This document shows positions 33,988-42,993 of a stretch of DNA of 64,000 bases, in pieces. Under the pieces are notes generated by a model. The model had not been told where the DNA came from, did no database searches, and saw only the letters and a program-made list of their open reading frames with translations. A program made the translations under genes and the position numbers. This stretch comes from GCA-2683135 sp964507445 (GTDB lineage: Bacteria > Planctomycetota > GCA-002687715), in the NCBI GenBank assembly GCA_964507445.1, contig CAZDQF010000011.1, positions 62,001-126,000 of the forward strand. Reading direction: 5' to 3'. Each line of letters opens with the position of its first letter. Positions within the stretch are counted from its first letter, which is position 1.

Positions 33988-35043
33988 ATGAGTTCCATGG
34001 ACCCGGTCCCCGAGCTGCTTCGCTTCAACCCGGAGGTACCGGTGGAGGAGGCCTCCACGCCCCCCGCGTCCTGGTACCTGGGGGAGGAGTTCGCCGCGAT
34101 GGAGCGGCGGTTGTTTCGTGAGTCCTGGGTCCCGGTGGCGCGCGCGGATGCGGTCCGAGAGCACGGCGTGGTCGTCAGCGGGTCCGTGGCCGGGGAGCCG
34201 TGGTTGTTGGTGCGGGGTCATGACGACGTGGTGCGCGGCTTCCTGAACGTCTGCCGGCACCACGGGGCGGAGCTGGTGTCGGAAGCGTGCGGCGACCCTT
34301 GCGCGCCTCGCCGGGAGCTGTCGTGTCCTTACCACGGCTGGGTCTACGACCTGGAGGGCGGCCTGTTGCGGGCTCCCCAGGTCGCCGGGATCAGGGACTT
34401 CGACCCGGGGGAGATGGGGCTGCGCGGCGTCGCGGTTCAGACCGTCGGGCACCTGGTGTTCATGCGCGTGGCGGGCGCGGCTCCCATGCCCCGCGGGCTG
34501 GACGATGTCGCGGCGCGCCTCGAGCGGCTCGACAGCGACACCATGACCTGGGTCGCGCGGCGCACGTTTCAGGTGGACTGCAACTGGAAGGTCTTCGTCG
34601 ACAACTACCTGGACGGTGGATACCACGTCCCGGTCCTGCACAAGAGACTGGCGGGGGGGCTCCCGCTGGAGGCATACCAGACCACCGTGGACGGGGACGT
34701 GGTCCTGCAGACGTGCGGTGATGACGTGCTCTACGCCTGGGTCTGGCCCAACCTGATGTACAACCGCTACGGGCGCGTCCTGGACACGAACATCGTCCTT
34801 CCGCTCTCGGTCGATCGGTGCGCCGTGGTGTTCGATTGGTGGGTCGCGGAGGACGCTGACGAGGCGGAGATCGAGACGGTGTTGGCATCGAGCGCGGGGG
34901 TCCAGGAGGAGGACCGTCTGATCTGCGAGTCGGTCCAGCGAGGGCTCGCGTCCTCCGCCTACGACACCGGCCGCTATGCGCCGCGGCTGGAGCACGGCAT
35001 GCACGCCTTCCACCAGCGCCTCCACCGGGCGTTGCGGCCCTGA
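33988..35043 (+). CDS. Rieske non-heme iron oxygenase, alpha subunit type
   Basis: A 351-residue oxygenase. The Rieske [2Fe-2S] ligands are Cys89-x-His91 (NVCRHHGAEL) and Cys113-x2-His116 (CPYHGWVY). The mononuclear iron site is in FVDNYLDGGYHVPVLH. It resembles choline monooxygenase and aromatic-ring hydroxylase alpha subunits. No beta subunit, ferredoxin or reductase gene is nearby, so electron donors must be shared or distant. It ends 13 bases from the convergent gph. Confidence 0.85.
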   Translation: MSSMDPVPELLRFNPEVPVEEASTPPASWYLGEEFAAMERRLFRESWVPVARADAVREHGVVVSGSVAGEPWLLVRGHDDVVRGFLNVCRHHGAELVSEACGDPCAPRRELSCPYHGWVYDLEGGLLRAPQVAGIRDFDPGEMGLRGVAVQTVGHLVFMRVAGAAPMPRGLDDVAARLERLDSDTMTWVARRTFQVDCNWKVFVDNYLDGGYHVPVLHKRLAGGLPLEAYQTTVDGDVVLQTCGDDVLYAWVWPNLMYNRYGRVLDTNIVLPLSVDRCAVVFDWWVAEDADEAEIETVLASSAGVQEEDRLICESVQRGLASSAYDTGRYAPRLEHGMHAFHQRLHRALRP

Positions 35044-35056
35044 GGGGCCCGTGGGG

Positions 35057-35722
35057 TCACTCCCAGAGGGTCGGGAGCTGGGCGGTGGCTGCGAGGATGG
35101 CGACGGGGCCCGCGTCTTCCAGGATCTCCCGGTCGTGGGCGCCGCAGGTGACGGCCACCCCGCGGACGCCCGCGGCCTGCGCCATCCGCAGGTCGAAGGT
35201 GGTGTCTCCCACCATGATGGCGTCCTCCGCCTCGTGCCAACTGCGCTCCAGCAGATCCAGCAGCATCTTGGGGTGAGGCTTGGAGGGACCGTCGTCCGCC
35301 GACGCGCGCAGGATCGGAGGAAACCACTCCTCCAGGTGATCCGCCGCCAGGGTCCGGTCGAGGCCGGCGCGGCTCTTGGAGGTGGCGATGCCGGTGGGGA
35401 TGCCCTGGGCCTTCAGGGTGTCGAGCAGCCCCCTGATCCCGGGAAACAGGGGCGGCGGCGTGGCGGTGACCGCGGCGATGTACACCTCCCGGTAGACCTC
35501 CATGAAGCGCTCCAGGTCCTCTTCGCCGGATTCCGGCAGCAGTGAGGGCAGCGCCGTGACGATGGCCTGGCCGACGCGGCTGCGGAGCTCGTGGTCCGTG
35601 GGGACGCGGAGGCCGCACCGGTCCAGGGCCTGCTTCCAGCAGTCGACGATGGTGGCGGTGGTGTCCAGCAGGGTCCCGTCCATGTCGAAGACCACCAACC
35701 TGGGCTTCTTCAGGGGGCTCAT
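35057..35722 (-). CDS. gph: HAD phosphatase, probably phosphoglycolate phosphatase
   Basis: A 221-residue HAD hydrolase. Motif I is VVFDMDGTLLDT (nucleophile Asp in DMDGT), motif II is GIATSKSRAG, motif III is SKPHPKMLLD, and motif IV is MVGDTTFDLRMAQAAG. The cap helices are of the Gph/PGMB class. It is the last gene of the glcD-glcE-glcF operon, and its ATG overlaps the glcF stop (ATGA). That position makes 2-phosphoglycolate the likely substrate, since its product glycolate is what the Glc enzyme oxidises. A longer in-frame opening upstream lies inside glcF in another frame and is not a fusion. Confidence 0.85.
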   Translation of the reverse strand: MSPLKKPRLVVFDMDGTLLDTTATIVDCWKQALDRCGLRVPTDHELRSRVGQAIVTALPSLLPESGEEDLERFMEVYREVYIAAVTATPPPLFPGIRGLLDTLKAQGIPTGIATSKSRAGLDRTLAADHLEEWFPPILRASADDGPSKPHPKMLLDLLERSWHEAEDAIMVGDTTFDLRMAQAAGVRGVAVTCGAHDREILEDAGPVAILAATAQLPTLWE

Positions 35723-36924
35723 GATTGGAGTTGTCCGGCGAGGAACGTGGCCGGGTGGAGCACCTCCACGTTCAGCTTCCGCCTGGCCACGCCTTGCCGC
35801 CATTGCATCAGGCAGCCCGGGTTGCCGGTGAGCAGCACCCTGGCGCCGGAGCGCTCGAGGGCATCGAGCTTCTCCGCCAGGATGCGTTGTGCGAGGTCGG
35901 GGTGATCCAGGTTGTAGATCCCGGCGGCGCCGCAGCAGTGATCCCAGAGCTCCATGGGCACGGTGTTGATGTCCGGGATGCGTGACAGCATCTCCTGCAC
36001 GGAGGAGGTCTCCTTCTGGGCGTGATGAAGGTGGCAGGGGGCGTCGTAGGCCACGGGCTCCGTGAAGGGGCTGAAGCGCAGGTCGTGGCCGTGATCGAGG
36101 AGGAACCGGGTTATGTCCACCACCGGAGCGGGCATGTCTCCGGCGGCCAGGGCGGCGCCGCAGCCTGAGCTGTTCATGACGATGGCCATGGGGTCCGCCG
36201 CGGCGAACGCTTGCCGGTTCTTCGTCAGTTGGGCGTGGGCGGTGTCCAGGTCCCCGTCGTGTTCGTGGAGGGCTCCGCAGCACCCCTGTCCTTCCGGCAC
36301 CACCACCTCGAACCCGGCCGCTTGCAGGAGGCGCATGGTGTCCCGGTTTACGTCCTGGAACAGCAGTGGCATGACGCAGCCCTCGAGCACCGCCACCCGG
36401 CCCTTGGCCGGGCCTTGAGCCGGCACATGGGTGGGGAGGGGGCGTCGTTGCTCCTTCGCTGGCAGGGTCGGCATGTAGGCCTCCATGCGCCGCAGCCGCG
36501 GCGGCATGAGGAACCGGAGCACGCGCAGCCCTGAGCGTTGCCAGAAGCGCATGAGGGTGGCCATTCGATCCAGGCGTCCGCGGTCCAGCAGCATTCCCAT
36601 GAGCCGCTTGCGCAACCAGCCTCGTTTGCGCAGGCGGTCGCGGGTCTGGGCCATGACGTCCCCGAACTGGACTCCGGAAGGACAGGCGGACTCGCAGGCG
36701 CGGCAGACCAGGCACAGGTCCAGGTCCTGGAGCACGTCCGCAGTGGGCTCGATCCGCTCCTCCATGACCGCACGCATGAGGTACACGCGGCCGCGGGGGT
36801 TGGCGCTCTCCCTCCCCAGGTGACGGTAGGTGGGGCAGTGCTCGACGCAGAGCCCGCAGTGGACGCAATCCAGGCTCTCAAGGTAGCCCGCGACCTCGGC
36901 TGCGCTCTTGCCTGGGCTCGTCAT
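35719..36924 (-). CDS. glcF: Glycolate oxidase iron-sulfur subunit
   Basis: A 401-residue subunit with two ferredoxin-type clusters: Cys20, 23, 26, 30 (CVHCGLCVEHCP) and Cys71, 74, 77, 81 (CLVCRACESACP). Two CCG domains follow, with EGQGCCGALH and ELWDHCCGAAGIYN as their cores. It passes electrons from the flavin subunits of glycolate dehydrogenase to the quinone pool at the membrane. It overlaps glcE upstream and gph downstream by four bases each. Confidence 0.93.
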   Translation of the reverse strand: MTSPGKSAAEVAGYLESLDCVHCGLCVEHCPTYRHLGRESANPRGRVYLMRAVMEERIEPTADVLQDLDLCLVCRACESACPSGVQFGDVMAQTRDRLRKRGWLRKRLMGMLLDRGRLDRMATLMRFWQRSGLRVLRFLMPPRLRRMEAYMPTLPAKEQRRPLPTHVPAQGPAKGRVAVLEGCVMPLLFQDVNRDTMRLLQAAGFEVVVPEGQGCCGALHEHDGDLDTAHAQLTKNRQAFAAADPMAIVMNSSGCGAALAAGDMPAPVVDITRFLLDHGHDLRFSPFTEPVAYDAPCHLHHAQKETSSVQEMLSRIPDINTVPMELWDHCCGAAGIYNLDHPDLAQRILAEKLDALERSGARVLLTGNPGCLMQWRQGVARRKLNVEVLHPATFLAGQLQS

Positions 36925-38207
36925 GGTCTCACCTCGTGCCGGCCCTGGTTGAGGGTCCTGCCTGGGTTCAGGCTGTCCATCAGCGCGCTCATGATCTCCA
37001 GGCCGTCCGGGCGCGTCGAGGGGAACAGCTCGAACCGGCGCAGGTGGAACTCCGGATCCAGGGGGCGATCCACCTGGGCGCCGAGGGGCTCCAGGTCGAC
37101 GCCCAGCGCGGTCTCCTCTACGGGGTCGAGGAACTCCGGCGACCCGTGGGTGATGTCGCAGACACCTCCGGTGACGTCCATGACCATGTCCGCTTTGGCA
37201 TCCGCGTGGCGACCGAGGAGCTCCAGCAGCCGTCCACCGTCGGCGGGCAGCGCCGAGACGCGCAGCCAGGCGCCGCGACCCAGGGTCGGTTCGTTGATGG
37301 CGGGGACGGCGTCCGGTGGCAGCACCGCTCTGCCGGAGGCCGGCAGGTCAACCTCCCAGCACGCCTCTCCGAGGGCCTCCACCAGCACGTCAGGCCCCCT
37401 CACCGTGGCCACCAGCAGGGCCTCCGCCTCCACCTGCCCGTCCTTCACCACGGCGTCGCCCGTGAGGGCGTGGATGCCGTAGAGCCCCGGCACCGCGTCC
37501 CGCAGCCGCATCCCGGACTGCCAGGCCTGTCCGATGTCCCTGAAGCCCCATGCGAGGCGGCACGCGGAGGCCTCCAGGGGATGAAGACGCAGCGTGACCT
37601 CGGTGATGACGCCGAGGACGCCCCGTGATCCCGTGTAGAGGCGGCAAAGGTCGTAGCCGGTGACGTTCTTGACCACCCGCCCTCCCGCACGGGTGATCCG
37701 GCCGTCGCCATGGACCACCTGCAGCCCGAGCACCTGATCCCGCACGGCGCCGTAGGCGTTGCGGGTGGCGCCTTCCGCCGCGCAGGCGACGATCCCCCCG
37801 AGGGTGGCCCGGGACGCGAGGGGCGGGGCCAGGGGGACGCGGTGACCCTGTTCGGCCACCAGGTCTTGCGCCGCCTTGAGCCCCATCCCCGCCTGGGCGG
37901 TGAAGACCAGGTCTTCCGTGGCGTGCTCCACGAGGGACGTCATGTGCTCGAGGGAGAGGGCGAGGCAGGGCCGGTCTGGTTCCGATGACCGCCGGGGCGA
38001 CGTGTCGCCCCCCACCGGGACCACGCCCACGCGGAGGTCCTTGGCGATCTTGATGACCTCCGAGACCTGCTCCGCGGAATCCGGTCGCACCACGACGGCG
38101 GGCGCCCGCAAGCCGCCGGGGGCGCCGTCCTCGTCGGTGACGTAGACGGCGTTGTCTCCGAGGTCCGCGGCCATCCGCTCCGCGGCGATCCGAAGGGAGT
38201 CGCTCAT
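36921..38207 (-). CDS. glcE: Glycolate oxidase FAD-binding subunit GlcE
   Basis: A 428-residue FAD-linked oxidase-type subunit. FAD-binding features are PAVVVRPDSAEQVSEVIKIAKDLRVGVVPVGGDTS, ATLGGIVACAAEGATRNAYGAVRDQVLG and GGRVVKNVTGYDLCRLYTGSRGVLGVITEVTLRL. GlcE is a shorter homologue of GlcD; both are needed in E. coli glycolate oxidase. The ATG at 38207 overlaps the glcD stop. The C-terminal half is more divergent than the FAD domain, as usual. Confidence 0.9.
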   Translation of the reverse strand: MSDSLRIAAERMAADLGDNAVYVTDEDGAPGGLRAPAVVVRPDSAEQVSEVIKIAKDLRVGVVPVGGDTSPRRSSEPDRPCLALSLEHMTSLVEHATEDLVFTAQAGMGLKAAQDLVAEQGHRVPLAPPLASRATLGGIVACAAEGATRNAYGAVRDQVLGLQVVHGDGRITRAGGRVVKNVTGYDLCRLYTGSRGVLGVITEVTLRLHPLEASACRLAWGFRDIGQAWQSGMRLRDAVPGLYGIHALTGDAVVKDGQVEAEALLVATVRGPDVLVEALGEACWEVDLPASGRAVLPPDAVPAINEPTLGRGAWLRVSALPADGGRLLELLGRHADAKADMVMDVTGGVCDITHGSPEFLDPVEETALGVDLEPLGAQVDRPLDPEFHLRRFELFPSTRPDGLEIMSALMDSLNPGRTLNQGRHEVRP

Positions 38208-39643
38208 GAGGGCGCCACTCCGGGTAGCCGGTGGGTGGGCTTCACCTCGACGCAGGCGCGCGGGGTCGGGATGATCTTGCCTGGATTCAGCAGCTCTTCC
38301 GGGTTGAACGCGGCGCGAACCAGGGTCATGGTGGCGAGGTCGTCCTCGGTGAACATGAGGTTCATGAACCCCTGCTTCTCCAGGCCGATGCCGTGCTCCC
38401 CCGAGAGCACACCGCCGACGGAGAGGCACAGCTCGATGATGCGGCGCCCCGCCTCCACGACCTTCTCCACCTCCTGCTCATCACGACCGTCGTAGCTGAT
38501 GTTGGGGTGGAGGTTGCCCTCCCCGGCGTGGAACACGTTGGCCAGCTTCAGGCCCAGGTCGTCGCAGATCCTGCCGATCTCCGGCAGCACCTCCGGCAGG
38601 CGGGAACGGGGGACCACCGCGTCCTGCACATACAGGTCCGGAGCCAGCCGACCCATGGCGCCGAAGGCGCCCTTGCGGCCGCGCCAGAGGCGCTGCGCCT
38701 GCTCCTCGTCGTGGGCGTGTTGGATGTCGATGGCGCCCACGTCGTGGAAGATGCCTTCGATGGCGCCGCGTTCGGACGCCACCCGGGCGGGGTGGCCGTC
38801 CAGCTCCACCAGGATCACCGCGGCGGCGTCTTCCGGGTATCCCGCCTTGTAGACGCTGGCCTCCACGGCGGCGATGGTGCGGTCGTCGAGGGCTTCCAGG
38901 GCGGCGGGGATGATGCCCGCCGCGACGATGCGGGAGACCGCCGCGCAGGCGGTGCTCATGGAGGTGAAGGAGGCCAGCAGGGTCTCCACCGCGGCAGGGA
39001 TGGGGACCAGTCGGCAGGTGATCTCCGTGACGATCCCGAGGGTCCCTTCGCTGCCGAGGACGACGCCTCGCAGATCGAGGCCCGCGGCGCCGATCACCGG
39101 CGTGCCCAGCTCCATGACCTCGCCCTCGACGGTGACCATCTTCACCGCCAGGATGTGGTTCGTGGTGGCGCCGTGCTTCAGGCAGTGGGGGCCGCCGGAG
39201 TTCTCCGCCACGTTGCCGCCGAGGGTGCACACGGTCTGGCTCGAAGGGTCGGGGGCGTAGGCGAGGCCGTGCTCCGCCACGTGACGGGACAGGTCCGCGT
39301 TGACCACGCCGGGTTCCACCCGGGCGAGCCGGTTCTCCACGTCCACGTCCAGCACCCGGCGCATGCGGGAGAACTCGATGATGACGCCGCCATCGGCGGG
39401 GACGGCGCCGCCGCTCAAGCCGGTGCCAGCACCCCGCGGAGTGAACGGGACCTGGTGCCGGACGCAGGCGCGCACCACCGCCTGGACCTCCTCCGTGGAC
39501 TCCGGCAGCGCCACCGCCGCCGGCGTGCTCTTGAAGTGGGTCAGGGCGTCGCACTCGTAGCTCATCAGGCGGCCCGGCTCCGTCAGGCAGCGTTCGCTCC
39601 CCAGTAATCGTCGCAGCTCCCTCGTGCACCCGGTCCGGTCCAT
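38204..39643 (-). CDS. glcD: Glycolate oxidase subunit GlcD
   Basis: A 479-residue FAD/FMN oxidase subunit that oxidises glycolate (or D-lactate) to the 2-oxo acid. The FAD domain is typical (VPFTPRGAGTGLSGGAVPADGGVIIEFSRM, SSQTVCTLGGNVAENSGGPHCLKHGATTNHIL, LGSEGTLGIVTEITCRL). The C-terminal part contains NVFHAGEGNLHPNISYD and SGEHGIGLEKQGFM, with His residues of the active site. It is the first gene of the operon. A TATCAT box lies 8 bases before its ATG. Confidence 0.93.
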   Translation of the reverse strand: MDRTGCTRELRRLLGSERCLTEPGRLMSYECDALTHFKSTPAAVALPESTEEVQAVVRACVRHQVPFTPRGAGTGLSGGAVPADGGVIIEFSRMRRVLDVDVENRLARVEPGVVNADLSRHVAEHGLAYAPDPSSQTVCTLGGNVAENSGGPHCLKHGATTNHILAVKMVTVEGEVMELGTPVIGAAGLDLRGVVLGSEGTLGIVTEITCRLVPIPAAVETLLASFTSMSTACAAVSRIVAAGIIPAALEALDDRTIAAVEASVYKAGYPEDAAAVILVELDGHPARVASERGAIEGIFHDVGAIDIQHAHDEEQAQRLWRGRKGAFGAMGRLAPDLYVQDAVVPRSRLPEVLPEIGRICDDLGLKLANVFHAGEGNLHPNISYDGRDEQEVEKVVEAGRRIIELCLSVGGVLSGEHGIGLEKQGFMNLMFTEDDLATMTLVRAAFNPEELLNPGKIIPTPRACVEVKPTHRLPGVAPS

Positions 39644-39651
39644 GGCGCGTC

Positions 39652-39657
39652 ATGATA
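39652..39657 (-). promoter_or_regulatory. -10 box TATCAT of the glcD-glcE-glcF-gph operon
   Basis: On the minus strand, a TANNNT box with an 8-base spacer to the glcD ATG. The transcript should begin at or within one or two bases of the start codon. Confidence 0.45.
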
Positions 39658-39741
39658 AGCGGCCGTCGTGGGGCCGTGGGCCACACCCGGGAGAGCGGGC
39701 TGCAGCGCCCCGGCGGCCGCCCTCGATACCGCGCTTTCTAG

Positions 39742-39747
39742 TAGACT
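39742..39747 (+). promoter_or_regulatory. -10 box TAGACT of the MFS transporter gene
   Basis: A TANNNT box 33 bases before the ATG at 39781. A GAGGAG Shine-Dalgarno lies between, so this transcript would have a conventional short leader. No clear -35. Confidence 0.4.
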
Positions 39748-39780
39748 GCCGCGCCTTCACCGACTGCCGAGGAGCCCTCC

Positions 39781-41064
39781 ATGAGCGCAGGCCTGAACTT
39801 CCGTCTCTCGACCATGATGTTCCTCCAGTACGCCATCTGGGGGGCCTGGTTGCCGTTGCTCTACCCGTTCCTGCTGGGGCACCGGGGTTTCACGATGGAC
39901 GAGACCGGTTACTGCCTGATGGCGGGCGCTGTCGGCGCCATCTTCGGTCCCTTCATCGCCGGCCAGATCGCCGACCGTCACTTCGCCACGGAGCGTTTCC
40001 TGGCGTTCAGCCACATCGGCGGGGCCGTCCTGGTCTGGTTCCTCGCGGATGTGTCCACGTTCGGGGGGTTCTTCGTCATGAGCCTCCTCTACGGACTCGT
40101 CTACGCCCCCACCCTCTCCCTCACCAACTCCCTCGCGCTGCACCATCTCCCGGACCGAGACCGGGACTTCGGGCGGGTACGGGTGTGGGGGACGATCGGC
40201 TGGATCGCTGTCGGCATCGCCGTGGGTCATTGGTTGGCGCAGCATCACACCCCGGAGGGGGCCCCTGAGGTCATCAAGGCGGCGCAGGACGCTGGCCGCG
40301 CTGACGCTTTCCGATTGAGCGCGATCCTCGGTCTGGTTACGGGGGTGTTCTGCTTCACGTTGCCCCATACGCCGCCGACTCGGGACGCTCCCGAGAAGAA
40401 CGCGGCCCTCGAGGCGCTCGGAGAGGTCCAGCGTCAGCCGCTCGTCACCCTGTTCCTGCTGGCGGTTCCGGTGTCCTGCATCCACCAGTTCTACTTTGTC
40501 CACACGTCGTCGTTCCTGTCGGATCTTCAAACCAACGTGGACGCCGCGGACAAGTTCGCGAACAGCATCAACAGCATCCTCGGCGTGGGCGGCGGTGGAT
40601 TGATGACCATCGGCCAGATGACCGAGATCCTGGTCCTCGCCTGCATCCCGTTCCTGGCCAAGGCGTGGTCACGGAAGGCGCTCCTGGCGACGGGACTTGT
40701 GGCGTACGCTGCGCGCATGGCGCTGTTCGCTTACGCCGGTGATTCCATGCCGCTGGTGTTGGTGGGGGTCGCCTTGCATGGCATCTGCTTCGGGTGCTTC
40801 ATCTTTGTCGCTTACATGGTGGTGGATGAGGAGACCACCTCGGACGTCCGCGCGTCGGCCCAGAGCCTGTTCAACATCGTGATCATCGGGGTCGGCATCA
40901 TCGTCGGCAGCTTGATCGCCACCAGCGTGGTGGGCGAGATGGCGAAGGACAGCGCCGGTGACACCAACTACACGACGCTGTTCTCGATCCCCATGTGGGC
41001 GAGCGTGGCGTGCTTCGGTCTGCTCATGGTCTTCTATCCCAACAAGTCCCCCAAGGGAGCGTGA
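39781..41064 (+). CDS. MFS transporter, nucleoside permease (NupG-like) type
   Basis: A 427-residue membrane protein with about 12 hydrophobic segments. It opens with LNFRLSTMMFLQYAIWGAWLPLL and has the GPFIAGQIADRHFATERFLAFSH loop between helices 2 and 3, then GRVRVWGTIGWIAVGIAVG. These are typical of the nucleoside:H+ symporter (NupG/XapB) family. The Gfo/Idh/MocA gene starts 1 base after its stop, so uptake and oxidation of a sugar-like compound may be linked. The substrate cannot be read from sequence. Confidence 0.85.
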   Translation: MSAGLNFRLSTMMFLQYAIWGAWLPLLYPFLLGHRGFTMDETGYCLMAGAVGAIFGPFIAGQIADRHFATERFLAFSHIGGAVLVWFLADVSTFGGFFVMSLLYGLVYAPTLSLTNSLALHHLPDRDRDFGRVRVWGTIGWIAVGIAVGHWLAQHHTPEGAPEVIKAAQDAGRADAFRLSAILGLVTGVFCFTLPHTPPTRDAPEKNAALEALGEVQRQPLVTLFLLAVPVSCIHQFYFVHTSSFLSDLQTNVDAADKFANSINSILGVGGGGLMTIGQMTEILVLACIPFLAKAWSRKALLATGLVAYAARMALFAYAGDSMPLVLVGVALHGICFGCFIFVAYMVVDEETTSDVRASAQSLFNIVIIGVGIIVGSLIATSVVGEMAKDSAGDTNYTTLFSIPMWASVACFGLLMVFYPNKSPKGA

Positions 41065-41065
41065 T

Positions 41066-42193
41066 ATGAGACGTATCCGCATCGGAATGGTGGGCGGCGG
41101 CCAGGGAGCCTTCATCGGCGCCGTTCATCGCATCGCCCTGCGCATGGATGATCAGTTCGAGCTGGTGGCCGGTTGCTTCAGCCGTGATGTGGAGAACACC
41201 AGGAAGACCGCGGCCGAGCTCAACGTGGCCCCGGATCGTGCCTACGGCACCTGGGAGGAGATGGCGGAGGCGGAGGCGGCGTTGCCGGAGGACGTGCGCA
41301 TCCAGGCGGTGAGCATCGTCACCCCGAACCATGTCCACGCCGGGCCCGCCATCGGGTTCATGGAGAAGGGCTTCGACGTCATCTGCGACAAGCCCCTGTG
41401 CACCACGGGGGAGGAGGCGGACGCCATCGCCGCGGCGGTGGAGCGGACCGGGCGGGTGTTCGCCCTGACCCACAACTACACCGGTTACCCCATGATCAGA
41501 GAGGCGCGGGAGATCGTCCGCGGCGGCCGCATCGGCGTGGTGCGCAAGGTCTACGCCGAGTACCTGCAGGGGTGGTTGTCCAGCGACCTGGAGAGCTCGG
41601 GGCAGAAGCAGGCGGCGTGGCGCACGGACCCGGCCCAGTCCGGGCCCGTGGGGGCCCTCGGGGACATCGGCACCCACGCCTTCAACCTGCTGGAGCACGT
41701 CACCGGGCTGCAGGTGAACTCCCTGTTCGCGGTGCTGCACACCTTCATCGAAGGGCGACGGCTGGATGACGACGACATGGTGCTGATCAAGCTGGACGGG
41801 GGAGCCTCCGGCACCCTGTGCTCGTCCCAGGTGTGCTTTGGCCGGGAGAACGGGTTGCAGCTGCGGGTCTTCGGCACCAAGGGCGCCATCAGCTGGCGCC
41901 AGGAGCACCCCAACGACCTGGAGCTCACCAACGAGGACGGCAGCGTCACCACCATCCGCACCGCTACGGGGGTCCATGGTGAGGCGTCCGGTTCCCTGAC
42001 CCGGACACCGGCGGGCCACCCGGAGGGTTACCTGGAGGGCTTCGCCAACGTGTACGCGGCGTTCGCGCGGCGCTTGCGTGGTGAGGACGATATCGAGGAC
42101 CCGTTCCCCACGGTCGGGGACGGCGTGCGCGGGGTCCGGTTCATCGGCGCCTGTCTCGAGAGCAGCGGCTCGGGTCAGTGGGTGCAGATGTAA
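41066..42193 (+). CDS. Gfo/Idh/MocA family oxidoreductase
   Basis: A 375-residue NAD(P)-dependent dehydrogenase. The Rossmann start is IRIGMVGGGQGAFIGAVHR. AVSIVTPNHVHAGPAIGFMEKGFDVICDKPL contains the family motif with DKP in place of the usual EKP. ALGDIGTHAFNLLEHVTG carries the substrate-site D-x-x-x-H pattern. Members oxidise sugars, inositols or their derivatives. The ATG follows the transporter stop by 1 base with GGGAG upstream. It is convergent with the exonuclease gene. Confidence 0.9.
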   Translation: MRRIRIGMVGGGQGAFIGAVHRIALRMDDQFELVAGCFSRDVENTRKTAAELNVAPDRAYGTWEEMAEAEAALPEDVRIQAVSIVTPNHVHAGPAIGFMEKGFDVICDKPLCTTGEEADAIAAAVERTGRVFALTHNYTGYPMIREAREIVRGGRIGVVRKVYAEYLQGWLSSDLESSGQKQAAWRTDPAQSGPVGALGDIGTHAFNLLEHVTGLQVNSLFAVLHTFIEGRRLDDDDMVLIKLDGGASGTLCSSQVCFGRENGLQLRVFGTKGAISWRQEHPNDLELTNEDGSVTTIRTATGVHGEASGSLTRTPAGHPEGYLEGFANVYAAFARRLRGEDDIEDPFPTVGDGVRGVRFIGACLESSGSGQWVQM

Positions 42194-42223
42194 CGGCCCG
42201 GCCGGTGCCCGCGGGGCTGGCGG

Positions 42224-42862
42224 TCAGGAGCGCTCCTGTTCCTTGCGCGCCAGCCGGGCGTTGACCATGTCTCGCCAGATGGCCCCTTGCTGGCGGGCGT
42301 CCTCCAGCGGGTCGTGGCTGTGCTGGAACTCGTTTGGGTAGTGCTTCAGGTACCGGGCCTTGCCGGTGCCGAGGAAGCCCACCCCGTGCATGCCCATGAA
42401 GTAGGAGCGCAGGTCCAGCCCCGAGTACCCGAACTCGGGCATCCGGCCCAGCAGCCGCCAGGCGTACCAGTACAGCCACATGAAGTCGAAGGTCACGGGC
42501 GAGCCGATGATCACCCCGCGGTCCTTGCCGGACTGCTCCTTGATGAAGTCCTCCAGGTCCACCATGGCCTGCAGCGGGTCGCAGCCGTTCTCCTCGTAGT
42601 GGGCGCGGACCGCCGCCATGTTCTCGGCGTCCGTGCGGGCGCTGTCCCAGGTGACCGCTTCGAGACCTGCGGCCACCACCTTCATGGCGGCGGGGCTGTC
42701 CGGTTCCGACAACCCCGGGATCTGAAGAGGCTTCAGCTCTCGCTTGAGCCCCACCTGCACGTCATCGGTGCGGCAGATGCCGAAGGAGCACATCCACCAC
42801 GGACCGGGGATCGGACCGGAGGCTTCGATGTCGACGCTGAAGGTGATGGTGGTCTTGCCCAT
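42224..42862 (-). CDS. DEDD-type 3'-5' exonuclease (RNase T/DnaQ superfamily)
   Basis: A 212-residue protein with the three Exo motifs: FSVDIEASGPIPG (Asp-x-Glu), the Asp in IIGSPVTFDFMWLYWYAWRLLG, and HDPLEDARQQG (His and Asp of ExoIII, DEDDh class). It should remove nucleotides from 3' ends of RNA or DNA. A strong GAGGAGG precedes the ATG at 42862. A TATCCT box (minus strand, 42956-42951) could start a leader of about 85 bases. Insertions around residues 30-90 are unlike DnaQ, so the substrate is open. Confidence 0.8.
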   Translation of the reverse strand: MGKTTITFSVDIEASGPIPGPWWMCSFGICRTDDVQVGLKRELKPLQIPGLSEPDSPAAMKVVAAGLEAVTWDSARTDAENMAAVRAHYEENGCDPLQAMVDLEDFIKEQSGKDRGVIIGSPVTFDFMWLYWYAWRLLGRMPEFGYSGLDLRSYFMGMHGVGFLGTGKARYLKHYPNEFQHSHDPLEDARQQGAIWRDMVNARLARKEQERS

Positions 42863-42980
42863 GACGGACCTCCTCGGGGCGACGGCGGGCCCCATGGCGG
42901 CGAGGTTGTCTGCCGGTGTGGGGCGAGGCCGACGGCCGGGCGCGGGCCTCAGGATACAGGAGGTGGTTCCGCATCGCCGG

Positions 42981-42986
42981 TAGACT
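42981..42986 (+). promoter_or_regulatory. -10 box TAGACT of the inositol-phosphatase-like gene
   Basis: A TANNNT box with a 7-base spacer to the ATG at 42994 and no Shine-Dalgarno. A leaderless transcript is predicted. Confidence 0.5.
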
Positions 42987-42993
42987 GACCGCC

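Noticed and set aside
35057..36868. Apparent 603-residue fusion ending in the HAD phosphatase
   Set aside because: The upstream two thirds is an out-of-frame reading of glcF. The phosphatase has its own ATG in the ATGA overlap.
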